Assembly: GCF_029227915.1 (NCBI RefSeq)
Contig: NC_079877.1
Coordinates: forward strand, 11,963,351-12,027,350
Direction: 5' to 3'
Source of the DNA: Hydractinia symbiolongicarpus
Taxonomy: Eukaryota > Cnidaria > Hydrozoa > Anthoathecata > Hydractiniidae
Length of the DNA stretch: 64,000 nucleotides
Part shown: positions 12,310-24,793 of the stretch, in pieces
Position numbering within the stretch: position 1 is the first letter of the stretch
Layout of the letters: each line of letters starts with the position of its first letter
The notes under the pieces: model-generated
Told to the model about the DNA's origin: nothing
Seen by the model: only the letters and a program-made list of their open reading frames with translations
Databases searched by the model: none
Made by a program: the position numbers and the translations under genes

Positions 12310-12944
12310 GCATCTATACCTTTAAAAAATCAAGTTCATTAGAAAAAAGTTCATACATATTATATGGTAATAGTGAAAAAATCTTGTTTTGACTAAAATG
12401 TACATTCCGTTTTATTGTCTTTAGCGTAGTAAAAAAGAATAGATAAAACAATAAGTAAACGATATAACAATAATTACTAAATGCTACCTACATCGGTAGC
12501 TCCTGTCATCTTCAATAAAATGCAACTGAACTTTCTGCAACTATAACAATTCTTTTAATGTGCAATTATGTCACCTTAAATGTTTTTATTACCTTTTTGG
12601 AAATGGTAGTATTTTTGGCTTCAAGAACAATAATTCTATTACACTAATTTCTTTTCCCAGTACTGATTTTCTATTACACATCACTTAAAACAGTCTAGTT
12701 ACATTTTGCTACTGTGTCATTTGTAGTACTCACAACAGATAGACAAATCGCTACAGAAAGCAATAAATTACTACGCTTTCGAAGTATAGAAATGAAACTT
12801 TCTTCGTCACGTTCTATGAAATTTTTTAATTCGTAAATGTCTGTAGAATATTGAACTTCACCAAAGAAATATAAAAATCCGTGGTTTTTGTTTTCAAATA
12901 AAACATTAAACGGCTGAGAAAAAATACGGACAATTCTTACTTAC
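12310..12944. other. receptor copy 2 intron 1 remnant
   Basis: No gene. The text matches the copy 3 intron: AATCTTGTTTTGACTAAA occurs at about 12381 and about 20190, followed by CATTTTATTG-like text, and AACAATAATTCTATTACACT at about 12627 matches about 21161. Confidence 0.6.
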
Positions 12945-13017
12945 CTGAGTTCAACTTTAAAAGAAGTGTAAAACAAATTCAAAGATGCTTCTTCTTTACA
13001 CTATCGAAAAATATCAT
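12945..13017 (-). pseudogene. leader exon of Alr-like receptor copy 2, with stop
   Basis: The minus strand starts ATGATATTTTTCGATAGTG and ends AACTCAG followed by donor GTAAGTAAG. The start and donor align with the intact leader of copy 5 and with copy 3. Codon 13 is TGA where copy 3 has TTC/TGT text, so the signal peptide is cut. A downstream start cannot rescue a normal leader. Confidence 0.6.
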
Positions 13018-13074
13018 CTTGTACTACTAAAAATATTACATATATTGTTGATGCATAAAGTATGATTAATGTTT

Positions 13075-13145
13075 CGTTACAACTTGACAGGTTTAATTAC
13101 ATTAATTAAGTTAACTGTCTGTAATGCAATTAACTAAGTTTTAAT
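13075..13145 (-). promoter_or_regulatory. conserved upstream block of receptor copy 2
   Basis: Plus-strand text AATTAAGTTAACTGTCTGTAATGCAATTAACTAAG aligns with the blocks before copies 1, 3, 5 and 6. It lies about 60-130 bp upstream of the leader ATG at 13017. AAGGGTTATT, present at 13211, recurs upstream of copy 5 at 43293. Confidence 0.4.
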
Positions 13146-13256
13146 CACGGTTTGAATAATACAAAATGGAATTGTTTCTTTTTCATTTTTCTGGTATAAT
13201 GTTTGTTTGAAAGGGTTATTATATCAAATAATTTGGTCTACCTATATATTCAGTCA

Positions 13257-14397
13257 GGGCACAGACCTCGCGAGTTCGGTCTGTGCTTTTGACCTCGGGC
13301 TTTGTACTTCACAGTACAACATCAAAACCAGTCAGTATCCGTTTATAGCTGCTTTCTTTTTATATGTGTTTTACAAACTTAAACTAACTACCTTAAATTG
13401 TTTAATCTTTATGTGCAATAACGAAGACATTGATGTTCTGTAAGACGGGTTGGTATGATTGTGTCCGTACGTGTGTAAGTGTCACAAACTGGTTTTACTG
13501 AATTATTTTATTACTGAGGAAAATGTTCTTGGACTTTACATCATTCCACTAATTATGCTATTGCACATAAAGTAAGGGAGTAGCATAACAAAGGTAACAA
13601 AAACTTAATCAAATCATCGCAAGGAAAACATTTGAGTCGTAACATATAAAATGAAAACAGATCACCACAGCACTACGTAGACATGTTGCCACAGGTGAAA
13701 CAAACAAAGACAAGTGCACCATATTTCAAACAACACTCTTTCATTTAGTACACTTAAAAGGAGGTAATACTTAAGCCTCGTTCTACAGAGATGTGATAGT
13801 TCTAACACAACATTGTTTTTATTAAAAGACAAATGCTTAAACTGTACAAGGTGTTTAGATGAAATTCCAGAATGTTTCAAATCATTTTCGACAAAATGTC
13901 AAACAATCCACCTTTGATTTAGTTATCTTTTCTCGCGAAGCCTGTTTAAAACGTTAACGAGAAAAAGACATTGGAGAAAGAACGAAATTATCCATTTTTC
14001 ATGCCGGAAAATGTTTTCTGTATTTAATTTTAGTAAGTAAACCATTTCTAGTACTTTTGAATGTGATATACATGTTTATATATGTTTATTTATATGTAAA
14101 TGATTATATGGGAATTGACCTTTTCTGAATTTTCGCGCAGATAGATTTTTTTTTTGCCAAATTCACGAAAAAAGGTATTCGCAAAGATTAAACAATTTAA
14201 GGTAGTTAGTTAAACTTTATAAAACACATGCAGTCAGGCAATAAAACGGATACAGACCGGTTTTGATGTTGCATTGTAAAATACAAAGCCCTCAGTCAGA
14301 GAAAGCAGTTATAAACGGATACTGACCGGTTACTGTGAAGTACAAATCCCGAGGTCAAAAGTACAGACCGAGCTCGCAAGGTCTGTACTGTGCCAGG
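13257..14397. mobile_element. inverted-repeat DNA element, about 1.14 kb, non-autonomous
   Basis: The left end (GGGCACAGACCTCGCGAG, GGTCTGTGCTTTTGACCTCG) returns in reverse complement at the right end, with about 150-190 bp of imperfect inverted repeat on each side (13257-13410 and 14195-14397). AGTCA flanks both sides (13252-13256, 14398-14402) and the flank after the right end continues as in copy 3 (TCATAGTATT). No transposase is seen. The minus frame at 13662-13880 matches nothing. Confidence 0.6.
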
Positions 14398-14548
14398 AGT
14401 CATAGTATTTACATTAGAAGCAATAAAAACATGTTACCAAAGCAATTACAACGCTCACACTAGAAGACTAAAAAATATCCTTCGAAATCTTTATTTTCTT
14501 ACCTGTTTCTAACTTACCTAAATGCTGCTTGCAGTTAGTGTCCATTAA

Positions 14549-15419
14549 CCCTATTATACCTGAGGGGGGCAAAAAGTGCCCGCAGCCTTTTTGACTAGGC
14601 ATAACTTTAGATACACATGTGATTAAGTGCTAAAATTTTGTGACTATTCCTAACCTTTATTATTGCTTCTGATGAAAAAAAAAATTTCGGAAAAATTTGT
14701 ACTTTGCTGGGTTAATTTTTTGGAATTTCGAAAACCCTTGACATTCATGTAAGAATGTTACAGGATGTTGTATTGGGTATATAATTATTTACTACATGTA
14801 TGTTAGTTACTAAGTGGTAACCAAGGTGTTGCTAATGTGATATATGGTTACTAAGGACAAAAAGCAGACAAGATTTGAAGGAAATATCGATCCAGCAAAT
14901 TGAAGACATTTCCGATCCCAATGACGTCATTATATTGTTTTCCTTACCTCGATTATCTTTAAATGTCCTGTTCTACATATATGCCAAGTTTAATGACCTG
15001 AGCATTAATATTTCTAGTAGAACGGGTCTTTTTATCTTTATCGTTAAAATAAGATTTTTTTTGCCGAAATGACGTCCTTTTTTATCCCAATGACATCATT
15101 AAAATTACTTTTTTCATTTGAAACACATTTTTTGGTATTCATGCAACAAATCTACCAAGAACCAAGGCCATATTATTAGTAACACGCGAAAAATTAAAAC
15201 GTACTGAAAAATTTGGAAAATGACCATTTTCACATGTGTGACGTCATTTCTAATCCCTATGACGTCATCAAAATATTTTTTACCTGGTTTGAGTTTGTAC
15301 TAAGACATTCTCCAATTGAGCCAAGTTTCATCACTTAAGCACAAGTGGTTCAGGATTTATGGCCAGCGGGCACTTTGTGCCCCCCGCAGGGTTCCAAGGG
15401 CCAAAAAAGGTATAATAGG
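14549..15419. mobile_element. piggyBac-type MITE with TTAA target duplication
   Basis: TTAA at 14545-14548 and 15420-15423 flank termini CCCTATTATACC and GGTATAATAGG; the remaining terminal sequence is only loosely complementary. TTAA with CCC-type ends is the piggyBac signature. Inside are repeated TGACGTCA-type palindromes (about 14923, 15239, 15260). There is no transposase. Confidence 0.7.
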
Positions 15420-16710
15420 TTAACAGCTTAGAACAGGTTCTGATCGTTGGAATCAGAGAGACTTCACCTTTGTCGCTACATTGGTACACTCGGACAGGGT
15501 AATGTGGCGAGAAACATGTAAAAGGAGTATGTAAACTTCTGCCAAAAATTGAACTTGGAACTCAGTACAAATCTTACTATCTTTTAAAGTATTAGTTGCA
15601 TGGATTAATTGTTGTATTTTGCTAACATTTTATACGTACCTTCTAGCCTTACTTCTGCAAAATATTTCTAAAACGGAATGAAAAACGAAAAGGAAAGAAG
15701 AATTTTACAATTATATTTGATTGTAAAGGAAGTTTAATTTCCAAAATTAATTCTACTGTATATAAAATGAATTTTGCATCATACTTATTTGATATTTTTT
15801 CTTTTGTACTCACATTTTCCATTAAAATAAACGGCAAATCTTTCCATAGAATATTAGATGAAAAGTCATGGAATTAAAAAAATTGCTGATGGACGCTTAA
15901 GACCAAGCTTTCTCTTATCAAGGGTTACCGTGCATACTGATGTTGTCTACAGCTTTCCTCTACCCTTCTTCTAAAGTTTCCTAGGGTAGAGACATAATAG
16001 TGTTACTAATTGAACCCTACGTTGTAACCAAATCGTCCGAAAAATGCGAAAACAATAAGAATATATAGCACATAAAATACGCGCCAAACTATGCTGAATA
16101 TTATGTAATTGTTTGCAAAACCCATGATTAGGAAAAAACTCTATATTTTCTTTGACTGATTCATTGTTTCAATTTCTGAATACTGTTTCAACTCATTGGC
16201 TGTTGTTGCTGATAGGTCAGCAGAAACAGTTCGATTTGCTTCTTTTAGTCAAAGCCTGTATAGTGAGATTTTGATGTTGGAAAACCTTCATAATCCGTGT
16301 CACCATAATTTGCAGCGCTTATCTCTTCATTTTTATTATCTCGACAATTAGTCCGGTTACCTAGAAATATGAATTGGTAAACCAAGGATTAAAATCTATT
16401 AGAAATCTATTCTTTCTTTAAAATAGGATGTTCTAACCTCTGAATTTTATAATTCCATAGGCGCATATGTTTGATATTTGCCTGACCAATAAGGTTATAA
16501 TTGTGGCTACCAACAAATTTTGTGTATATAACCAGCTTAACTTTAACGCATAAACTTCACATACAGTAAGACCTAAACTTTGCATATGAATAAAATTCTG
16601 TTTCGACATGTTAAAAAAAATTTGAAACTAAATCATGTACCTTCCAATAATGTTGGTTTTTTACATAAGTTTGCGAAATTTGTGGGTAGCATGCGGGTGG
16701 TTGGACTAGC

Positions 16711-17354
16711 TGAACACATCAGATTAGAATGGAACAGAAATTTTTAATTTCAACTTCACTACTGCCTTACCATGGATCGGATCAAAACAGAATAGAACAG
16801 AAAAGAAATTTTTAACGAACTTGATACCTCTTTTTTAAAAGATTTCATGTTACCGTACCCTGTCACGTGTTTAAAAAATGGCTTATGCAGAGAAATGTTG
16901 GTTCCAATCAAAGGTCAAAACATGTGGGTGGATACTCCCATTAAACCTCTTCCTATTTTGTTATGAACTTTCCATAGCAACTCTAAATTAAAAAAAGAGT
17001 CTTACCTTGTTTGTGGGATGTGCGAACAAGCACAGGTTGCTTGGTGATATTTTTGGTTCTGAAAATAACATCAGGTGAAGTTGGGCTGAGATTTGAGAAA
17101 TATGCTAAAAAAAAAGATGAACTTCTAGAAAATTCGTCATCTATACTATCAACAAAAAGACGAAGTTAAGTTTGTTAAAAAGTTAACCCCTTGGAAAATA
17201 TTGTTATTTTTTATTATATCATTTTTTTGTTAAACATTTACATTTTTTTGACATGGAACTTGAACTTACAGAACTTTTGCTCTAAACTCAACTGTTGTTC
17301 GTGCATGGGAACAATGTAATTTGTTAAAGTTTAAACAAAAGTAGTCCCGTCGAC
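16711..17354. other. unidentified insertion inside the spacer exon of receptor copy 3
   Basis: The spacer exon of copies 2 and 5 is continuous. In copy 3 its two parts are separated by this stretch, which has no coding match. I could not find clear terminal repeats or a target duplication; a short AACAGAAA(A)GAAATTTTTAA-like repetition occurs near 16740 and 16800. Confidence 0.45.
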
Positions 17355-17955
17355 TAATATTTACCACTTAAAAAAGATTGATTTTTCTCTTTTCACCAAA
17401 TTTACCTTCGTATGAAGGCCAAATAACTACACTTGAAACATTAGGTAAGTTGCATACACTGTAATCTGTGTTACTTGTGTTAAAAATGTCACTTTTTCCT
17501 TCAGATTGTAAATGATAGAAAAGTGCTCAATTCCCAGTTGCTTCGATTGTTCATGTACCGTTTATGCAATCGTTATCTTTATCAAATAATATATAGACAC
17601 TGCGACTTTCAAAAATAAACGCAGGGCGAAAAAAAATTAAGGTAGTCCTTACATGTGACATCAATTAATGCCTTTCCTGTGACCATTCCATTCTCACCAG
17701 TAGCATTGTAAACAATATTTGTTCCACAATCTTCCCACGTAAGGACGCGTCGTGTTTTTTAAACATATCTATATCGCATGGATAAGATATTCGTCAGTGC
17801 AATGTCACTAGAATATGTATGCCCTAATTCTTTTTGTAGTTTCCACGTTATAACAGGTTTTGGATTACCACAAACTTCCCCTGTGAAAGACATGTTATTT
17901 CCCTCCTGAACAGTGTAATTTGTATTTAACGAAATCCCACAAACGTCAGGACCAC

Positions 17956-19722
17956 CTGAAATCGATGAAAAACACAACAAGTTCAGTTATATCTGCTTCA
18001 ACATCAACCATGTAGAAATATCAATTCAGAGTGATAATAAAAAAGGCTGATATTTTAAATAAAATTATGTCGTAAAACTTATTTTAAACAACTAACTGTA
18101 ACGCTACATAACATAACGGTAAACACTATGTCGAACAGCCATCTTCATCCCGGTTGGATCCTGGATTTTTTTGGGTAAAATATTTTATACTGACACAGCT
18201 CTTCATGATGTAAGTAAAGTGTCACAACAAAAATATAGTTAACTTTTAAAATGACGTATGATAAAAATTTCTCTATTTTCAAGTATACTTTAATTTTCTA
18301 CGCGTTATGGATGGTACTACGCTAGTGGATACTTACTAAAAATTGGTTGGATATGAAAAACATTTATTTTAATGTTGTAAGGCGGATCAAAAATAAAGTT
18401 ACAACCGAAAACTAGCTATTTTAACGATATACTCAAAAAAGATCCATTTTTCGGGAAATAAAAACACTTTATTAAACTAAGTACAGACGTAGAATATTGA
18501 ACTGAAAGTTGGTCAAGGTAAGGAAAACAATATATGATTTTATTGAAATTGATATATAGATCCACACGCCATTTTAAAACCAAGAATATTGAGTGTCTTT
18601 TAAGAATAACAATCTCTATTATTTACGATAATGGCTTTGGTTACAGAAACGCATTAACGGCCATAATTTATTCTTAACAAAACAAGTCCAATACATTTCG
18701 GTACATTGGAAGGTTATTTAGATTGGAATACTTCTTACTAATTACTCCTAAGTTTGCCATTAAACACTCTTCTTATGTTAATCATCGTTTGTGCAATTAC
18801 CACACCATTGGTAACAGCCTCGCGTAGTTCAGCAGTATGACGTTAAACAAAGACGCAAAATTAAAACCTTGACAGTAATAGTTGAATTACTGTAGCAGCT
18901 TATTTTTTTAACGGATAATTCATATAATAATTAGTAATGAAACAATTGCATATTCATCATGGATAATGTTGCAACAGCCGGAAGGGCTTTAAAAACAGTT
19001 GAGAAAATTGAAGCGCCCATACAACTTAAAATACGATATAGGTCGTTTAATTCAAAATAATCTTAACGTAAAAAGGTTCCTGTGCGCGACATGAGTTATG
19101 AGCGCTAATATCTCGCCTTTTAAACCCTGTTAACAGTGGGCGTGTTTTGTAATATAACCCTTATGAGAGGGAGAGAGTAAATTAGGAATTTTTATGCATA
19201 GGTCTTACAATGCAGCCTACTAGTAGAAAGTCATAACGCAAACAAATTGAAGTTAAAAAATTACACGGAATGTGGCACATGTCTCAAATAGACCATTCTC
19301 CTAGATTGACAACAAGTATTGATTTATTTATAGTATAGAAAAAAGTATTTGATATCAAAAATAATTCTAATGATATCATTGAGATTAAGAATGAGATTGT
19401 ATTTCCTTACGATAAATGTAAAAAAAAAAAAATTTCTCCAGTTGGTGATTGGAATCAGACATTCCGTCATTTCACTCGCTCCATATTTCACACAAATCTT
19501 GTCTGTATGTTATCAGCAGAAACCATATACTTCCTTAGCAACACGTTAGTAACCTATATAACAAATGCAACATTTCAAAGCACAACCACTTTAAAAAGTT
19601 TGCGAAACTTACACCCGTCCAAATACTGCAATGACCGCTGCATATTATGTAGATTACAAATCTTTATTTATCTAAGTAAGTGTCTACAAACTTATGATGA
19701 AAATTAAGAACTGTTAACTTAC
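17956..19722. other. receptor copy 3 intron
   Basis: No gene is seen. The middle part is paralogous to 7380-7990 of copy 2. A short plus-strand frame around 19540-19700 (SLRNLHPSKYCNDRCILC) resembles small cysteine-rich pieces of retroelement proteins but is too short to assign. Confidence 0.4.
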
Positions 19723-21597
19723 CTACAACGTCTTTTATAACCACTGTTGCGTTTCTTGAATAAACATTTGAGTGTAATTTGAATACAACATCCAACTTAA
19801 AAGACTTCTTTTCAATGAATTGGATTCTCTTGACAGATAGTGTATACATGCCGTTTGACAAGCTCCCAGCTAATCGATAATTAAACATTGTTTTACCAGC
19901 AGTTGTGATGGTTGATACTAAGACAGAGCTTCTGATTATTGATACATCAGGTGATCCAAGAAGATACACCATTACCCCAAATATTCGTTCTCCAGCATCA
20001 GAGACAACCCTCCAGCGCAATTGAGCAGTTTGATTATCTGGAACTTTCAAATTCGTTTTAATAGCTTCAACTGTGCCAGATATCACGGAAAGAAAGAAAT
20101 ATTAATTATGATATCCTTTTTGCACTACAAATACATTAACAATCAATACCTTCATAATATGCACTTAAAAATTTGAAAAATTATGTGGAGATAATCTTGT
20201 TTTGACTAAATTTTTTTGCCATTTTATTGAATTTAACGTGTTAAAATATTAAAAAAAGAAACGAGAAAGTAAATAATATGATATATGAGAAATGAACATT
20301 AAAATTCACCGGCATCGGTAGCTTCCGCCATCTTTAACTGAGTTTATGCAACTATAATATTTTTTTTGACGTGCAATTATGTCAGTTTAAAATTTTGGCC
20401 GTCTTTATTTTAAGGGTGCTATTTGTGCCACCAAGTGGTTTCATCTTTAGTAACTTTTGTGTTACAAGACGCTTCAGTTGAAAATTTAAAAATTCTATAT
20501 CTTTTATACTTTACACATAATAGGGCGCAATGATCATTATTAACTGCATGTCAGACATTAAAAATAAAATTAAAACTTCTATGGCGGTTTTATTCTCCTT
20601 TTATAATAGTTAACGTGATAGAAGTATACTTGTGAAAGCAATATGTTCTTTAATACTTTTGTATATATAAATAAAACAATAGAAATAAAACTATCATCAG
20701 CAGCAATTATTTTTGGTTGAGACCATATTTTAGTTTCATTTGGTAGTAAAACACAAAAAAGAGCGAAGGATAATTCACACGAACATTGACTACATAAATT
20801 TTTTAATACTTTTTTTGTAAAATGTTGAAAAGAAATTTAAATCATTTTCTTAAAGAAAAATTATCTTATTGGCTAAAATGGTCATTGTGTATATTTCAAA
20901 TACCCCGGTACACAAATATTTAAACTTTTGGTTCCACAGATAAAACACAGGAGAAAAAAAACTAACTCATACACTACGTACATAGACGAATATAGTTGTA
21001 TATACTACTACAACTTCAGGTAAGATTTCAGCAATAAACTCTATGTGTAAAATGACCCTATTTGAAGAACGAGTTTGTTCACATGCATTATGATGCCTAG
21101 CATAGGTTATCACTAAACATCAGGGTTTGCTCAAATATATTTTCGAACGAGGGTTTAAGAACAATGATTCTATTACACTGATTTTCCTCTGCGTGTTCTG
21201 ATTGTCTTATACTTTTCACTCAAAATCAACGGTTTAATAATTTTTTGCTACTATGTCATTTGTAACAACCACATCAGATCCACGAATCGCTACAAAAAGC
21301 CATAAGGAACTACGCTCTGAAGTTTAGAAATTATTCTTTTTCCATAACTTTCTAATAAATCGTTAATATGTGTAGAATATTGAACGTTGCCGAAGCAATA
21401 TATCTCAAACCGAGAAAAGATAAAGTACAATTCTAACTGTTAACTTACCGCAGTTCAAATTAAAAAAAAACACAGAAATGCTTCTTGCGTACACCATCCA
21501 AGACAATCATCTTGTCTATAAAATATTGTATATACTAGTTGATACACAAAGTAAGAACGTAAGAAAGTAACATGTATCGTTGAAAGTGATAGTTTTG

Positions 21598-21660
21598 TTC
21601 CAGTTACATCCAGTATGTTAACTGACTGTGATGCAATTAAGTCATTTTTAATTGCCGTTT
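21598..21660 (-). promoter_or_regulatory. conserved upstream block of receptor copy 3
   Basis: Plus-strand CAGTATGTTAACTGACTGTGATGCAATTAAGTCATT aligns with the corresponding blocks of copies 2, 5 and 6. It begins about 90 bp upstream of the leader ATG. Confidence 0.4.
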
Positions 21661-21763
21661 AAAGAAAAAGGAAAGAAACTGTCTCATTTTCACATTTCCT
21701 GGTAAAATATATGTATATACACGTTTGAAAGGGTGTGTTCTATCCAATATCTTAGGGCATTAA

Positions 21764-22665
21764 CCCTATTTGTTATGGGGGAGGGGGGGGATAAAGTGCC
21801 TGCGGCATTTTCAAAGTCTCAACACTTTTTAACTACTTGATAAAATTCCTTGAAATTTTGTGAGTTTTCCTAACTTTTATTGCACTTTCAGAAAATATAA
21901 AAAAAATATTTTCAAAATTTCTCCTGTCAATGTCCCTTTGTCTTTTATTGACAGGTTTTGCTGTAGTGCTAAAGATAAATGTTTATCAAACTAACAAGTT
22001 GCATAAATATGTAATTATGTATGTAATAGTGACAAAAAGTCATCATACAAGATTGAAATGCATACTGTGTAACTAGAGTATTGGTAATTTACAGACTGGA
22101 ATATTGGTATTTTACTATTTCTCTATTTCCATTGTCATATGATGACGTCATAGGTCATTTTGTCATATGTCAACCCAAATTGTCTTGATTGAATAGTTAC
22201 TGACATAAGTGCTAATAGATATACCAAGTTTTCATCCATGACAGATACTAGCACTTAAGTTCTCAGATGTTGATTTTTCAAAAAAAAAATTTGAAGGTTT
22301 GGATTCTCATCAATTTTCAATTTATCCTTAGAGAAATCCTATGTCTTCATAACACCTGTAAATGTTCCAAATAATATCTTGCATTCTTATAATACTTATT
22401 TTATGATTAGTACTGTAAATAGTTTTAAAAAAGATAAAAAAAACGAGAATTTATATTTTCTTCGACCATTGTCTCATTATGACGTCAGCATTTCCTGTGA
22501 TGACATGTCAACCCAAATATTTTGTCACAAATTAAGTCACAACATCTTGAGGCTTTTTTGTGCCAAGTTTCGTTACTTAAAACCAAACTCAACAAAAAGT
22601 ACAGCCCACGGGTACCTTATGACCCCCCATACTTACAAGGGTCAAAAAACCCATACCAAATAGGG
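21764..22665. mobile_element. second piggyBac-type MITE of the same family
   Basis: The left terminus CCCTATTTGTTATGGG follows TTAA (21760-21763). The right terminus CCATACCAAATAGGG is followed by GTAA, a decayed TTAA. Length and layout match the element at 14549-15419, and it too carries TGACGTCA motifs (22143 and 22487). It lies about 250 bp upstream of the copy 3 leader. Confidence 0.6.
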
Positions 22666-23909
22666 GTAAAGAGATGGAAATAGATGCGCAATATTTACAC
22701 CGCGTGGATTGTGGTCGATTCCACCACAACCAACTTTGTTGTGACTTATAAAATACGTCCTTGATTGGACTGAATCATAGTATTAACACCACAAGAATAA
22801 AATTAATAAGAAAACGAAAACTTACGGACTCTAGGACAGAAAGTAATTAAAAATTAATATATATTATCTTATAAGGTACTGCGGTAACTGTGTCCGTCTG
22901 TTACTTTTGCTTTTTAATACTTTCCAACAACAAAAAAGTAACACGGTATTTTTTTTATTTTTTTGTTGACATTATCATTATAAAAATGTAGTTTATTCAT
23001 TGCACTGTAGCTATGCGGTTTACAATTTGTTGGCCAGACATCTGGTAGATTCATCTTAAGATGGGGAAATTTTTGGAATCCTTAAGGATTGCGCAACATT
23101 CATCATTGGCAAGTCATATCCATTTTCACTTACTGACACGTTTGAATGAACACATGGAATACACTTACGTCGACGGAGGGCGTTAATCTTATTGTGGTTT
23201 TATTATTTCACTGTAATTCACTAGGTAAGATTTTCCTTATTTATAGATACAACTGTAGCTCATTTGAAATGCTTCTTAATGTAACCATAATTTTTGTAGC
23301 CATGTATGTTAAAAAGATTACATGCATGTCGAAGCGTTAAAAATGGAGTACGCAAGTTATTAGAGAATCTAATTGCAGGAATCCGTGTATTGTAATAAAA
23401 TAAAGAAGAAGAAAAAGGTAACCCGTTATTTTGCAAATAATAAAACAGTAGAGTTGAATAATAAATGTAATATAGGAAGTTAAGTGAAAAGATGTAAAGG
23501 AAAATCCCAATGAAACAAATAAAGAAGATAATTAAAACACTAGTAATACACCTAAAGAAAAGCCACGCCACATTGCAAAAAACCACCAGTACTCTTAGAA
23601 GCGATAACTCTAATTGACCAACAGACAGCTAATTTTTAAGTTATGTTTCTAAAAGTATCTCACTTTGGTAAAAATTGAGGTATTGTGCTTAGTACATTAG
23701 TGTGTAGGGCTAATCTTGCATTCCGTTCTGGTCAGGCATTTAAAAATGGAAATTTAAGGAAACCCTGTATGACAGGTTATCCAAACTGTATTTCCTGTGG
23801 CAACAATTGTAGTTGTTAAAACGAAGACAAAACTTTGTTGTGGTACTGCCAATATATTGCAAGCCACATTCTTTACATTTCACTCTAGGTACAAAACGTT
23901 GCCAGAACT
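22666..23909. other. spacer without recognised gene
   Basis: I see no supported gene. A plus-strand frame near 23740-23819 (KPCMTGYPNCISCGNNCSC) is cysteine-rich and may be a retroelement scrap. The minus frame 23260-23586 is low-complexity and hydrophobic because of AT composition. Confidence 0.4.
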
Positions 23910-24155
23910 TTAGTTCATAACTTTCACCCTAAAATTTTTAAACAGCTGAAGATGATTTGTCTGAGAAGGAATTGGTTTCCTCCATATGTTCACAAACACT
24001 AAAACGTTCTTAGGTAGCTTAGAACGTACCAACATGTCTTTTATACTTTTACCCCTTGTAAATCCTACAATAGGAAGTGTCGGAACGACGTGGCTTTGTT
24101 CGTGATTAGGTGTCAGAACAAAATCAATAGCATTTATAATATCCTTAACGTTCAA
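23910..24155 (-). mobile_element. possible relic of another Penelope-like protein
   Basis: The 81-residue minus frame contains LPIVGFTRGKSIKDMLVRSK. A similar segment precedes the GIY-YIG domain in many Penelope-like proteins and is divergent in the element at 9.6-12.1 kb. There are no RT motifs or terminal repeats, so this is tentative. Confidence 0.3.
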
Positions 24156-24793
24156 ATAAAATCTTACTGGTCAGTTTCAAATATTCATATAATACTATCA
24201 TCAATAATCAAACCGGTAAGAGGGATGCTCGTGTCGATTTCTCAGTTTGTGAAACAATTACATACAAAGTATGAGATGATAATACGTATTCCCCTCTCTC
24301 TCATACCTTCACAACTTTTGATTGGATTTTCCATCAAATTTAGCACACCTTTAGCATGTCATAAAAGAAACAAATGACTTCAATATGTTTTTGCTTATAT
24401 TAACACTTCTTATGTGACGTCATTGAATGTTTAAAATTTGCCTGCAATACAACTGTCTGCCTAAAATTTAATAGTTTTGGTTTTTAACCGAATTTTAACA
24501 TTGTTTTAAGATTTTGTTATGCAATTAAAAGAGTTGCATATATTACTTATGTCTTCTTATTTTTATTTTCGGGAAATTGGGTTACTCACGTAGTCACTTT
24601 GTTTAAAAACAGTGTCTACTTATCAAAAACAAAACACTCGTTATAAAAGACCTATTTCTGTTAAGTTCGTTAATAAATAATGTTTGTATGCTTTTTAAAA
24701 AGCGAAACAATCGAGCAACAAACCCTTTTTTTCTGCAAAATCTCTGGTTTTCTTTAAAGTATTTTTGGAACACGGTTTGAAAACAATAGTTCT

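Larger units (their letters stand above)
16150..21510 (-). pseudogene. Alr-like receptor copy 3, multiply broken
   Basis: Exons, minus strand: leader 21510-21449, first domain 20085-19723 (open, 363 bases as in copy 5), I-set domain 17955-17653, spacer about 17600-17355 plus 16710-16641, membrane helix near 16530-16448, tail 16360-16150. Lesions: a poly-T expansion shifts the leader frame. The first-domain acceptor is CG instead of AG. A TAA follows RYRYV in the I-set exon. The spacer has two TGA codons and is split by an insert of about 640 bp. The tail stops two codons after its HYTG motif. The first-domain protein (TAQLRWRVV, NATVVIKDVVG) has no cysteine, matching the unusual first domain of hydrozoan allorecognition proteins. 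This copy is dead. Confidence 0.75.

Noticed and set aside
23260-23586. Hydrophobic 108-codon minus frame
   Set aside because: Its Phe/Ile/Tyr richness follows from AT composition; no start context or homology is visible.
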